Positions 7,689-16,476 of a stretch of DNA of 64,000 nucleotides are shown here, in pieces (the stretch's first letter is position 1; every line of letters begins with the position of its first letter). Both the position numbers and the translations under genes were made by a program. Under the pieces are notes generated by a model. It had not been told where the DNA came from and made no database searches. It saw only the letters and a program-made list of their open reading frames with translations. The DNA is from Tenacibaculum piscium (GTDB lineage: Bacteria; Bacteroidota; Bacteroidia; Flavobacteriales; Flavobacteriaceae): the NCBI RefSeq assembly GCF_021390715.1, contig NZ_JAJGWT010000008.1:1-64000 (forward strand), written 5' to 3'.

Positions 7689-10028
7689 TTAAATAGTAAA
7701 ATCAATTCCAAAAACAATATTTCTACCAGAATTTAAAATAGCGTCTGATTTTAAACGAGATAAATGATTTATATATTTTTTATCGAAGATATTTTTAACA
7801 GTAACGGAAGTTCTAAATTTATATTTATTGATAAAAATATTACCACCAATGCCAAAATTAACCAAACTATAGCCAGGTGTTTTTGTTTCAAAAGAGCTTA
7901 TGTTTTTTTGCTCAAAAGAAGAATGAATACTTAACGAAGTATATCCATTTTGTAACCATTTAGTGTTTAAAAATTCGGTTCTAAGCGTATTTTTTAACGT
8001 GTTTGCAGGAATTAATGGCAAATACGTATTTTCATTTTTCGTATTATCTCGTTTACCGATAACGGTTTCAAAACTACTTTCTAAATGCAACCAATCTAAA
8101 GGGTGTGGATGTAAATGAACTCCAAATTCACCACCGTATAATTTAGCATCTTCTTGTAAATAGGTATAAACAGGTGCTTCATCTTCAATTTTACCCGTTG
8201 GCGATAGATAAATATAATCATTTATTTTATTATAAAATCCGTTTGCAAAAACTTCAAAATGTTTCGATTTATAATCAAAAGAAATATCTAATTGTACATT
8301 TTTTTCGTTGGATAAATTATTATTTCCTTCTTCAAATCGATTTGTTCCGTGATGAACGCCGTTTGATGTTAATTCGGCTAAATTTGGTGCTCTAAAACCG
8401 TTAGCGATATTAATACGGGTATTTATTTCTTTAAAAAGTAAAGTTTTAAAACCTAAAGATGCAGTAAAACTATTAAATTGTTTATCTATTGGATTAAAAA
8501 CATGCACTTCATCTTCATGTTTAATTTCATGTTTTTCGGTTTTTATAGCTCTATTATCGAAACGAATTCCTCCTTGTAGTTTAGTGGTTTCGTTTACATC
8601 AAAATTAGCTGTTGTAAAAATACCAAAATCATTAATAGTTGCATCAGGAATTAATAATTCTTCACCAAAATTAGTGTTTGTTTGATGCAAACCTTGTGTT
8701 CCTAAAAGAATTTCAAAATTTTTCATTTTAGGAAAATGATATTTCAAATTATAGCTAAATGTTTTTAGCTCCATATTTAAGGCTGGCTCATTACTTGCGT
8801 GTTCGTCGTGCTCCTCATGTTCATCGTGTTCGTCGTGTTCATGATCTTCGTGATTCGCATGGTCATCATCATCATCATGGTCATCGTGTTCATCTTCATG
8901 ATGTTCGTGTTCATCTTCAAATTCTTTTCTACTATTGATTGTATATCCTAAATCGATATCTAATTTTGAAGCATTAAAAAAAATGTGATTATGCAAACTT
9001 ATAATATGATTATTAATATCTTGATACGGTTTTTCGAAACTCGTTTCTTTGGTTTGCGTGCCAATTCCTTCTGTTAAACCTAATTTTGAGTTATTAAAAT
9101 TATAACGTAATTCTGAAAAAAAGTTTTTTTGATGAAAACCAACGCCTACTTTTAAATCTTTTTCTTTAAAACGAGTATTAGTAACACGATATGATGGTGT
9201 TTTATAATCGGAATGAATTCCATGAGTTCCACGGGCTAAAAATTGCCAGTTTTTAAGAGATGATTTAACACCTAGCGACACATTACTTCCCATAGTATTG
9301 CTAAAATAACGCTGATTAACATTGATTTTAGTGGTGTTTTCTGATGCAAATTTTTCTGGTTGAATATATAAAACTCCTCCTAAAGCATCGGAACCATAAA
9401 GGAGCGATGCTGGTCCTTTTATAACTTCAATTCCTTGAATACCTGCCTCATTAATACCTAAGCCATGTTCGCCACCAAATTGTTGATTTTCTAATCGAAT
9501 TCCTTGTGTATACACTAAAACACGGTTACCACTTAAACCTCTAATTACAGGTTTTCCGATAGATGCACCAGTCGATATTTGAGAAACTCCAGCAATATTT
9601 GTAATTCCTTCGGATAAAGTAATAGCACCTGTTTTATGCAATGCTTTTGCCGACAATCGCTCGACTTTCATTACATTTTCAGATTGTAATTTATTAAAAG
9701 GCGTAGAAATAATTATTTCATCAATTTTAAAAATAGCTTCTTCTAACGAAGGATTAAATGTTTGATTTTCATTATTAAAAATAAACTCTTTTGAAATGTT
9801 TTTAAAGCCTAAATAATTAAATGTAATGGTTATTTTTCCGTTCGGAATAGTATTAAAAGTATAGTTTCCTTGCGCATCCGAAGTAACTCCTTTATGTAAT
9901 TGTTCGGCATAAATTTCAACGCCTAATAAAGGAGTTTTATTGATATCTGTAATTTTTCCTGATAGACTATTTTGTGCGTACGAGTTTGACATCCCTATTA
10001 AAAATAGGAAAAATATAATTTTTTTCAT
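7689..10028 (-). CDS. TonB-dependent outer-membrane receptor with His/Asp-rich loop (probable zinc uptake)
   Basis: 779 residues. A signal peptide ending SYAQ is followed by a CarboxypepD_reg-like domain (residues about 22-95), a plug domain (about 110-225, with GKPVIRGLSGNRVLVY and GINEAGIQGIEVIKGPASLLYGSDALGG) and a 22-strand type barrel ending in the hydrophobic-aromatic FGIDFTI. Residues about 367-411 are an extracellular-loop stretch made almost entirely of His, Asp and Glu. Such loops mark zinc receptors of the ZnuD kind, so Zn2+ import is the best guess; another divalent metal is possible. It needs TonB-ExbBD, not in the window. A small His/Cys secreted protein is encoded just upstream on the same strand, with a Fur/Zur-like palindrome between the two. 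Confidence 0.92.
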   Translation of the reverse strand: MKKIIFFLFLIGMSNSYAQNSLSGKITDINKTPLLGVEIYAEQLHKGVTSDAQGNYTFNTIPNGKITITFNYLGFKNISKEFIFNNENQTFNPSLEEAIFKIDEIIISTPFNKLQSENVMKVERLSAKALHKTGAITLSEGITNIAGVSQISTGASIGKPVIRGLSGNRVLVYTQGIRLENQQFGGEHGLGINEAGIQGIEVIKGPASLLYGSDALGGVLYIQPEKFASENTTKINVNQRYFSNTMGSNVSLGVKSSLKNWQFLARGTHGIHSDYKTPSYRVTNTRFKEKDLKVGVGFHQKNFFSELRYNFNNSKLGLTEGIGTQTKETSFEKPYQDINNHIISLHNHIFFNASKLDIDLGYTINSRKEFEDEHEHHEDEHDDHDDDDDHANHEDHEHDEHDEHEEHDEHASNEPALNMELKTFSYNLKYHFPKMKNFEILLGTQGLHQTNTNFGEELLIPDATINDFGIFTTANFDVNETTKLQGGIRFDNRAIKTEKHEIKHEDEVHVFNPIDKQFNSFTASLGFKTLLFKEINTRINIANGFRAPNLAELTSNGVHHGTNRFEEGNNNLSNEKNVQLDISFDYKSKHFEVFANGFYNKINDYIYLSPTGKIEDEAPVYTYLQEDAKLYGGEFGVHLHPHPLDWLHLESSFETVIGKRDNTKNENTYLPLIPANTLKNTLRTEFLNTKWLQNGYTSLSIHSSFEQKNISSFETKTPGYSLVNFGIGGNIFINKYKFRTSVTVKNIFDKKYINHLSRLKSDAILNSGRNIVFGIDFTI

Positions 10029-10105
10029 TAAATGTTTTTTATAAATATTTTTTACTGATAAACCCTTTATAAGTCAAATAATTATTCATTATTAAAATTA
10101 TTTAA

Positions 10106-10122
10106 AATCATTTAAAATGATT
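10106..10122. promoter_or_regulatory. Candidate Fur/Zur-type operator
   Basis: AATCATTTAAAATGATT is a perfect 8-1-8 inverted repeat in the spacer before the metal receptor gene. Fur and Zur boxes typically have a 7-1-7 architecture with ATnATT-like arms. Assignment to Zur is inference from the His-rich receptor. Confidence 0.5.
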
Positions 10123-10240
10123 ATAAAGTGTTGTAAATGGTGTAATATGTAATAATGAAGCATCATTTTACTTTTTTTTTGAATTTAAAAATCAAAAAAG
10201 AAGCAAAATCAAGTTCAAAAAACTAGATTACATAAAAAGA

Positions 10241-10567
10241 CTATTTTAAACAGTAAAATAGGGGCGGACCTCTGGTAAGTTTTTTATCCGTATAAACAAC
10301 CGAAATTACTTGTGGTTGCTCATTATATTGCTTTTTGTAAAAATGTTGAGGAATTACAGCATACTTTGAAATCGCTGTATATGAAAATATTTGAAGATGA
10401 AAATCATCTAACGAACAATCTAATTCTTGTTCGTGAAAATGATGCTCATCAGTACTGGTACAAACAGTATGTTTATGGTTCTCAAAAGTATGCGCAAGTT
10501 GTATTACTGACGGAAGCAGTAATAGCAACAAACTAAAAAAGGCGATATGTTTTTTAAAACGATACAT
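10241..10567 (-). CDS. Small secreted His/Cys-rich protein next to the metal receptor
   Basis: 108 residues, hypothetical. A clear N-terminal signal segment (KKHIAFFSLLLLLLPSVIQL) is followed by a short metal-binding-like stretch: HKHTVC then STDEHHFHEQELDC (residues about 32-52). The remainder is unremarkable. It lies 212 bp upstream of the TonB-dependent receptor on the same strand, with a candidate metal-regulator operator between them. This suggests a periplasmic metal-binding accessory protein. The function is inferred from composition and location only. It has its own promoter (TACATTTG) shortly before the start. Confidence 0.75.
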   Translation of the reverse strand: MYRFKKHIAFFSLLLLLLPSVIQLAHTFENHKHTVCTSTDEHHFHEQELDCSLDDFHLQIFSYTAISKYAVIPQHFYKKQYNEQPQVISVVYTDKKLTRGPPLFYCLK

Positions 10568-10575
10568 TAAGTTTG

Positions 10576-10583
10576 CAAATGTA
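10576..10583 (-). promoter_or_regulatory. -7 promoter element of the small His-rich gene
   Basis: Minus-strand TACATTTG, an exact TAnnTTTG match, about 9 bp before the ATG. The -33 region falls in the neighbouring terminator hairpin. Confidence 0.55.
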
Positions 10584-10593
10584 ATAAAAAAAT

Positions 10594-10630
10594 AAAGACC
10601 TGAGAGTTACGTATAACTATTCAGGTCTTT
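10594..10630 (-). terminator. Intrinsic terminator after the small lipoprotein gene
   Basis: AAAGACCTGA and TCAGGTCTTT form a perfect 10-bp stem enclosing a second small stem (AGTTA/TAACT). On the minus strand it is followed by a T-rich run. It ends the purB-lipoprotein transcript. Confidence 0.8.
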
Positions 10631-10681
10631 AAAAAATCAAAAATAATAAATTCAATAAATTTTTTACTGATTTTATCTGAT

Positions 10682-11101
10682 TTATTCTTTTATATAAACT
10701 GTTCCGTTTTGTTTGAAATTTGAATAGCCAATTTTGGCGGTAAAGCTATAAGAAGTATCCGTAACTTTTGTTATTTGTACAAAGATAGGATCTTTATCCA
10801 AATCAGTTTTTGGACTTTTCATTCGCAATGAATAGGCAAAATTATTTTTCCATTTGATAAAAAGCGTATCAATATGTTTTTCTTGCTTTTCCGTAACTGA
10901 ACCATCAGCAGAAGAAACACTTATTTTTTTAGTGTATTCTTCAATTTGTAAACTATCGGTTCTCACAATCGTTGTTGCACCGTAGTTGTCGCTTCCTGGA
11001 ATTTGAAAAGTTCCATATTTAAAACGCGTAGGATTTCCTTTTTTTTCAGGAGTACACGAATAAACCAAAAAAATGACTAAAAAAATAAGTGAATATCTCA
11101 T
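10682..11101 (-). CDS. Small lipoprotein of unknown function, coupled to purB
   Basis: 139 residues with a lipoprotein signal: hydrophobic MRYSLIFLVIFLV then the lipobox VYSC, so the mature protein starts at Cys16. The mature part is about 120 residues rich in Lys, Thr and Ser, with likely beta structure (FKYGTFQIPG, YSFTAKIGYSNF). No known domain is recognised. The ATG overlaps the last base of the purB stop codon, so it is translationally coupled to purB. I believe homologues in related genomes sit in the same place, some mis-labelled as DNA topoisomerase IV, but cannot confirm. The envelope location follows from the lipobox; the role is unknown. Confidence 0.8.
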   Translation of the reverse strand: MRYSLIFLVIFLVYSCTPEKKGNPTRFKYGTFQIPGSDNYGATTIVRTDSLQIEEYTKKISVSSADGSVTEKQEKHIDTLFIKWKNNFAYSLRMKSPKTDLDKDPIFVQITKVTDTSYSFTAKIGYSNFKQNGTVYIKE

Positions 11102-12444
11102 TAAATTCCTGTGTAATTAGCGGGTGTAATTGCTTTTAATTCTTCTTTAATTTCTGATGAAACTTCTAAAGTATCAATAAAATTAGCAATTGATTTTTGA
11201 TTGATTTTTTCATTCGTACGAGTCAACCCTTTTAAAGCTTCGTAAGGATTCGGATACGCTTCACGACGTAAAATTGTTTGAATCGCTTCGGCAACAACTG
11301 CCCAGTTATTTTCTAAATCTTCGGCAAATTTCGATTCATTTAATAATAACTTATTCAATCCTTTTAAAGTAGATGAAAAAGCAATTAACGTATGTCCAAA
11401 AGGAACTCCTACATTACGTAAAACCGTACTGTCGGTTAAATCACGTTGTAATCTTGAAAGTGGTAATTTTGCTGATAAATGCTCAAAAATAGCATTTGCT
11501 AACCCTAAATTTCCTTCAGAATTTTCAAAATCAATAGGATTTACTTTATGTGGCATTGCTGATGAACCAACTTCTCCTTCTTTAATTTTTTGCTTGAAAT
11601 AATCGTTAGAAACGTAGGTCCAAATATCTCTATCTAAATCAATTAAAATAGTATTGATACGTTTTAAACCGTCATATAAAGCCGCCATATGGTCGTAATG
11701 CTCTATTTGAGTTGTTGGAAAAGAATGGTGTAAACCTAAAATATCTTCAACAAAATGCGTTCCAAAATTTTTCCAGTCGATATCTTTATACGCTACTTTA
11801 TGTGCGTTAAAATTCCCTGTTGCTCCACCAAATTTAGCAGCGTGAGGCGTGTGTTGAATATGAATTGCTTGATTGTTAATTCGCTCTACAAAAACAAAAA
11901 ATTCTTTTCCTAAACGAGTAGGAGAAGCTGGTTGTCCGTGCGTACGTGCTAACATTGGAATATCGTCCCATTCTTCGGCTAAATCAGCTAATTTAGAAAC
12001 CAATTCATCTAAAGCAGGATAATAAACTTCATCCATCGCATCTTTAATAGACATTGGAATTGCTGTATTATTAATGTCTTGAGAAGTTAATCCGAAGTGA
12101 ATAAATTCCTTGTATTTATTCAAGCTTAACTTGTCAAATTCTTCTTTGATAAAATATTCAACCGCTTTTACATCATGATTTGTAATCGCTTCAATATCTT
12201 TAATTTTCTGAGCATTTTCGGTAGAAAAATCTTCGTAAATTTTACGTAAATTAGGATATAATTCTTTGTTGAAATCGGCTAATTGTGGCAACGGAATTTC
12301 ACATAAAGCGATAAAATATTCAATTTCAACTTTTACTCTATATTTAATTAAAGCTTCTTCAGAAAAATAGTTTGCTAAATTGGCTATTTTATTACGGTAT
12401 CTACCATCAATAGGAGAAATGGCGTTTAATTGTGTTAAGCTCAT
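11101..12444 (-). CDS. purB: Adenylosuccinate lyase
   Basis: Cytosolic purine enzyme that splits SAICAR to AICAR and adenylosuccinate to AMP, releasing fumarate. The fumarase/aspartase superfamily signature SSAMPHKVNP is present near residue 295. The N-terminus LNAISPIDGRYRNK and the TRTHGQPASPTRLGK-like ARTHGQPASPTRLGKE near residue 165 are typical. Length 447 is normal. It is followed at a 1-base overlap by a small lipoprotein gene. The start at 12444 gives the family's usual N-terminus. Confidence 0.97.
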   Translation of the reverse strand: MSLTQLNAISPIDGRYRNKIANLANYFSEEALIKYRVKVEIEYFIALCEIPLPQLADFNKELYPNLRKIYEDFSTENAQKIKDIEAITNHDVKAVEYFIKEEFDKLSLNKYKEFIHFGLTSQDINNTAIPMSIKDAMDEVYYPALDELVSKLADLAEEWDDIPMLARTHGQPASPTRLGKEFFVFVERINNQAIHIQHTPHAAKFGGATGNFNAHKVAYKDIDWKNFGTHFVEDILGLHHSFPTTQIEHYDHMAALYDGLKRINTILIDLDRDIWTYVSNDYFKQKIKEGEVGSSAMPHKVNPIDFENSEGNLGLANAIFEHLSAKLPLSRLQRDLTDSTVLRNVGVPFGHTLIAFSSTLKGLNKLLLNESKFAEDLENNWAVVAEAIQTILRREAYPNPYEALKGLTRTNEKINQKSIANFIDTLEVSSEIKEELKAITPANYTGI

Positions 12445-12622
12445 GATTTGTGCTATTTTATGTAATTTTGTTGTGAATTTGTTGTGTTGTTTGGCAAAAA
12501 TAGAAAATACTATTCTTTTTTAACGGATTATAATTGATTAATAATCGTATTATTTTGGTATTCTTTTTATTTGTGAAATAAAAATTATGACACTTGTCAT
12601 AGAATAATATCATATAAAAAGA

Positions 12623-12630
12623 TATTTTTG
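12623..12630 (+). promoter_or_regulatory. Candidate -7 element for the truncated haemoglobin gene
   Basis: TATTTTTG fits TAnnTTTG, 30 bp before the ATG. Confidence 0.5.
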
Positions 12631-12660
12631 TATTTTATTAAATAGAAATTTAAGAAAATA

Positions 12661-13080
12661 ATGAATAGTAAAGTAGATACAAAAGAAATTGAAAATAGGG
12701 ACGATGTTTTTTTATTAGTGAGTACTTTTTACAATAAAATAAAAGCAGATGATTTTATTGGTCATATTTTTTTAAAAACAATTCCTGCGGATGCTTGGGA
12801 TGCTCATTTAGAAAAATTAACTGATTTTTGGGAATCCAATCTTTTTTTCGTTCGAAAATTTAAAGGAAATCCGATGAAAGCCCACAAAGATTTAGATGCT
12901 CATTTTAATCACAGCATTTCACAAGAGCATTTTGGAAGATGGTTGCTTTTATGGTTTGAAACATTAGATGAAAATTTTCATGGCAATAAAGCCAACGAAG
13001 CCAAAGAACGTGCTAGAAACATCGCTTCTATGTTGTTTTTTAAAATGTTTGAAGATAAACCGAAAGAAACTAATTCATAA
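12661..13080 (+). CDS. Group III truncated haemoglobin
   Basis: A small cytosolic haem protein of 139 residues. The pattern fits group III 2-over-2 globins: FYNKIKADDFIGHIF near the N-terminus, W-x2-HLEKLTDFWES in the middle, then NPMKAH with His75 as the likely proximal ligand, and HFGRWLLLWFETLDENFHG. Members bind O2 or NO and are linked to nitrosative or low-oxygen stress; the ligand here is not known. It is divergent from purB and separated from the next gene by 64 bp. Confidence 0.9.
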   Translation: MNSKVDTKEIENRDDVFLLVSTFYNKIKADDFIGHIFLKTIPADAWDAHLEKLTDFWESNLFFVRKFKGNPMKAHKDLDAHFNHSISQEHFGRWLLLWFETLDENFHGNKANEAKERARNIASMLFFKMFEDKPKETNS

Positions 13081-13144
13081 TAAAATAAGTGAATCTATTT
13101 TTATTTGATAGCTTTTTTTATCTTCACAAATTAAAATATTTTTT

Positions 13145-15244
13145 GTGGAAAAAATAACTATCATTTATATTGTTTTAGCTGTTTTATTGAGTGTAGCAAT
13201 CGCTTATTTTCAATATTTCTACAAAACAACATCGAAGACAACATCGAAATTTAGCTTAAAACTTAAAAGAAAAACGCTTCTTTTTGCTCTAAAAGCATTG
13301 AGCTTATTTTTACTGTTTTTATTATTGATAAATCCTGAAATAAAAACCGTTGAAACTCAAAATATAAAACCTGTTTTAACTATTTTAGTTGATAATTCAT
13401 CATCAATAAAATATTTTAACGAAGACAAAAAAGTTAAAAATATCATTCAGAAAATAAAAAAGTCTGAAAAAATAAACAATAAATTTGACGTTGAATCTTT
13501 TTATTTTGATGAAAAAACGGCTGTTTTAATTGCTGATAGTTTAAATTTTTCAGGAACTCAAACAGCTATTTATCAAGCAATAAATTCGGTTAATGAATTG
13601 CAAAAAGAACGTTTAAATGCAACTATTTTAATTACTGATGGAAATCAAACCAAAGGAAATGAGTATCAAGATATAACTTCAAAAAATAAGATTTTCCCAG
13701 TTGTTATAGGCGATACCACTTTATATAAAGATTTACAAATATCGCAGGTAAACGTAAATAAATACAGTTATATAAAAAATAAATTCCCTGTTGAAACATT
13801 ACTATATTATCAAGGAGAATTTAACGGAAAAGAAACTGTAAACGCTACTTTTTCAATTACACATCAAGGGAAAAAAGTATTTTCTAAAAAAGTAGCCTTT
13901 TCAGCAGAAAATCCTACAAAAACAATCACGACTACTTTAACTTCGGATAAAAAAGGAATCCAATATTATAAAACGTCAATAAGTCAAATTAAAAACGAAA
14001 AACACACCAAAAATAATTACAAAAATTTTTCAGTAGAAGTAATTGACGAGCAAACAAAAGTGTTAATTTTAAGTGCTTTTTTACATCCTGATATAGGAGC
14101 GATTAAAAAATCGATAGAAAGTAATAAACAACGAAAAGTGGATATCGCTTTTATAAATGATAAAAATATTAAATATAATGACTATCAGTTTTTTGTTTTT
14201 TATCAGCCAAATAGTTCTTTTAAAAAGGTTTTTGAAAAAGTAACATCTAATTATTTAATCGTTTCAGGAACAAAAACCGATTGGAATTTTTTAAACACAC
14301 AGAATTTAGGCGTTCAGAAAGAAGCAATTAAGCAATCTGAAAATTATACGGCACTTTACAACGCCAATTTTTTACCTTTCTTACAAAAAGATATCAATTT
14401 TAATGATTTTCCGCCACTAAAAGATGTTTTTGGAGATATAACAATAACAGGCGAAGCACAGGTTTTATTACATCAAAAATATGCAGGTTTTAAAACCAAA
14501 GAACCCTTATTGGCGACTATCGAAAACTTTAAAAATAAAAATTCTAAAACTGAAAAATCGGCAAAAAACAATCAAAAACACGCCGTTTTATTTGGAGAAG
14601 GAATCTGGAAATGGCGTTCAGCTAGCTTTTTAGAATCACAAGGATTTGAAAATTTTGATGCTTTTTTAGGCAATTTAGTACAATATTTAGCATCTAACAA
14701 AAAAAGAAAAAGACTCGATGTAAAAAGTAAATCATCGTATTCACAAAATGAATACGTAACAATTTCAGCATTTTATGTTAACGAAAATTATACCTTTGAT
14801 AACAGGGCGTCACTAGAAATAACGATTACAAACACCCAAACAAAGCATCAAAAAATACTACCTTTTTCATTGGTCAATAATTCGTATCAAGTTTCAATTT
14901 CTGACCTTTCTTCTGGCGATTATTCATATAAAGTTGCTGTAAAAAATCAGAAAATAAACAGCTACGGAAAATTTAAAATTACCGAGTTTAACATAGAAGA
15001 GCAGTTTGTAAATGCCAATTATCAAAAACTACATCAATTAGCCTTAAAAACGAAAGGAAACTTGTTTTATCCTGATAAAATAAATACTTTAATTACTCAA
15101 TTATCCGAAGATAAAACCTATTATACTACTCAAAAATCAATCACAAAAAAAGAAAATTTACTAGATTGGAAATGGATATTATCTTTAATCGTTGTTTTAC
15201 TTTCTGTAGAATGGTTTATCAGAAAATTTGATGGCAAAATATAA
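13145..15244 (+). CDS. Membrane-anchored VWA-domain protein
   Basis: 699 residues with a GTG start. There are two N-terminal membrane segments (residues about 4-25 and 45-63), then a von Willebrand A-like domain with the metal-site motif DNSSS (near residue 82) and ITDGNQ (near residue 172). A long beta-rich periplasmic part follows, and there is a last membrane segment near the C-terminus (WILSLIVVLLSVEWFI). This layout recalls BatA/BatB-like or other flavobacterial VWA membrane proteins whose substrates are unknown. The neighbours (haemoglobin and thioesterase genes) give no functional hint. GTG is chosen because the frame has no earlier start near the promoter region. Confidence 0.82.
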   Translation: MEKITIIYIVLAVLLSVAIAYFQYFYKTTSKTTSKFSLKLKRKTLLFALKALSLFLLFLLLINPEIKTVETQNIKPVLTILVDNSSSIKYFNEDKKVKNIIQKIKKSEKINNKFDVESFYFDEKTAVLIADSLNFSGTQTAIYQAINSVNELQKERLNATILITDGNQTKGNEYQDITSKNKIFPVVIGDTTLYKDLQISQVNVNKYSYIKNKFPVETLLYYQGEFNGKETVNATFSITHQGKKVFSKKVAFSAENPTKTITTTLTSDKKGIQYYKTSISQIKNEKHTKNNYKNFSVEVIDEQTKVLILSAFLHPDIGAIKKSIESNKQRKVDIAFINDKNIKYNDYQFFVFYQPNSSFKKVFEKVTSNYLIVSGTKTDWNFLNTQNLGVQKEAIKQSENYTALYNANFLPFLQKDINFNDFPPLKDVFGDITITGEAQVLLHQKYAGFKTKEPLLATIENFKNKNSKTEKSAKNNQKHAVLFGEGIWKWRSASFLESQGFENFDAFLGNLVQYLASNKKRKRLDVKSKSSYSQNEYVTISAFYVNENYTFDNRASLEITITNTQTKHQKILPFSLVNNSYQVSISDLSSGDYSYKVAVKNQKINSYGKFKITEFNIEEQFVNANYQKLHQLALKTKGNLFYPDKINTLITQLSEDKTYYTTQKSITKKENLLDWKWILSLIVVLLSVEWFIRKFDGKI

Positions 15245-15320
15245 AAAACGAATTGCTTTTAATTGTGTAACTTAGCATTGTTCCTGTAATTTGTATAAAA
15301 TAACTAAAACTAAAAAAAAC

Positions 15321-15716
15321 ATGAAGTTTCACACAAGAAAATGGATAAAACCAGAAGATTTAAACCCAAACGGTACTTTATTTGGCGGTCGATTATTACA
15401 ATGGATCGATGAAGAATTAGGAATTTATGCTATTATTCAATTAGAAATACCTCGAACAGTTACTAAATTTATGTCTGAAATAGATTTTGTAAGTTCGGCT
15501 AAACAAGGCGATATTATTGAAATTGGTATTGAAATTGTTAAATTTGGAAACACCTCAATTACTTTACATTGTCAAGTACGTAACAAACTGACGCATAAAA
15601 AAATTATCGGAATTGATAAAATTGTAATGGTTACTTTAGATGAAAATGGAACGCCAATGGCTCACGGAAAAACGAAAGTTGAATATGTTAAAGACCGATT
15701 AAATCCGATTAAATAA
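15321..15716 (+). CDS. Acyl-CoA thioesterase, hotdog fold
   Basis: A cytosolic hotdog enzyme of about 131 residues that hydrolyses acyl-CoA to fatty acid and CoA. The core PNGTLFGGRLLQWIDE holds the conserved N-x-x-GTLFGG and the active-site Asp/Glu of the YciA/BFIT class. EIDFVSSAKQGDIIEIG follows in the usual place. The frame extends upstream to a TTG at 15291, but the ATG at 15321 (MKFHTRKWI) gives the standard N-terminus, so that start is preferred. The chain-length preference cannot be told. Confidence 0.9.
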   Translation: MKFHTRKWIKPEDLNPNGTLFGGRLLQWIDEELGIYAIIQLEIPRTVTKFMSEIDFVSSAKQGDIIEIGIEIVKFGNTSITLHCQVRNKLTHKKIIGIDKIVMVTLDENGTPMAHGKTKVEYVKDRLNPIK

Positions 15717-15737
15717 ATAATCTAATTACTTTTTTTA

Positions 15738-15745
15738 TATATTTG
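15738..15745 (+). promoter_or_regulatory. -7 promoter element of the small His-rich gene at 15794
   Basis: TATATTTG is an exact TAnnTTTG match about 48 bp before the proposed TTG start. It is the only such box between the thioesterase and this gene. Confidence 0.55.
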
Positions 15746-15793
15746 TCATTTAGTATTCTTTTATTATTTCTGAAATAAAAATAAGTAAATCAT

Positions 15794-16153
15794 TTGAAAA
15801 TTATTAGCATCCTCATATTAATATTATTACTGTTTGTGCCTCCTGTTCAGGTGCATTCGGATGCTATTATTTTTAATGATGGTAATGTAATAGTTAATGA
15901 TGGCGATGTAATTCACCATATTAACACGATGGACTATGCGCATTCTGAAACGCATCATAAAAACAATACCGAAGAAGAAAGCAAGGAACACCATCATATT
16001 TGTATTTTTTCAGGTATTTCAAGTGCCATTATTACGGAGGAATTTAATTTTAAAATTGTTACATTCTTTCAAGAATACTCGAAAATTCATTTTCATAAAG
16101 TGTTAAATACCGCTAGTTATTTAGCCCAACTTTTTCACCCTCCAATAGTTTAA
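15794..16153 (+). CDS. Small exported His-rich protein at the head of the metal-efflux cluster
   Basis: 119 residues, hypothetical. It starts with TTG (no ATG fits), giving a good signal peptide (KIISILILILLLFVPPVQV). The mature part holds scattered His residues: IHHINTMDYAHSETHHK and later EHHHIC (residues about 46-75). The His content and its place before an RND-P-type ATPase cluster suggest periplasmic binding of Zn2+, Co2+ or Cu+. There is a general resemblance to the other small His-rich protein at 10241-10567 in size and layout, but no real sequence match. A 320-bp gap separates it from the pump genes, so co-transcription is not certain. Confidence 0.7.
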   Translation: MKIISILILILLLFVPPVQVHSDAIIFNDGNVIVNDGDVIHHINTMDYAHSETHHKNNTEEESKEHHHICIFSGISSAIITEEFNFKIVTFFQEYSKIHFHKVLNTASYLAQLFHPPIV

Positions 16154-16476
16154 TTCTTTTTTTATTATTCGATAATCGTATTATTTCAGCTGTTTAAAAC
16201 AGTCGAAATGATATTATTATTTCGTGTAAATTTTTATCATTTTCATTTATTTTTATTGACTTTCTTTGAAGCAATTTCCCGCTTTCCGCACTCGCTCTTT
16301 TTTGAAAAAAATCAAAAAAGGAGCTCAAACAATTGCTACAATCGGGGCTAGGCATATCGGTATTCAACATTATTTAGAATATTAATTCATAAGAAGTTAT
16401 ATCAATATAAAAATAAATTACAGGTGAGAAATTACACTTCAAAATTTTTAAAAATCAAGAATTAAACACATAAAAG
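16154..16476. other. Intergenic region before the efflux pump
   Basis: No coding frame is seen. It holds an odd-centred palindrome CTGTTTAAAACAG (16190-16202) and the second copy of the conserved repeat (16268-16350). No convincing TAnnTTTG box was found close to the pump gene, so its promoter is unassigned. Confidence 0.6.
16268..16350 (-). repeat. Conserved intergenic repeat, copy 2 (inverted)
   Basis: The reverse complement matches 806-886 almost throughout, including GCAATTGTTTGAGCTC, GCGAGTGCGGAAAGCGGGAA and the central T/A runs. The two copies lie about 15 kb apart next to unrelated transporters, so this is a dispersed intergenic element and not part of a gene. Confidence 0.75.

Noticed and set aside
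15291..15320. Upstream TTG start of the thioesterase
   Set aside because: The ATG at 15321 gives the standard hotdog N-terminus; the extra codons are unlike the family.
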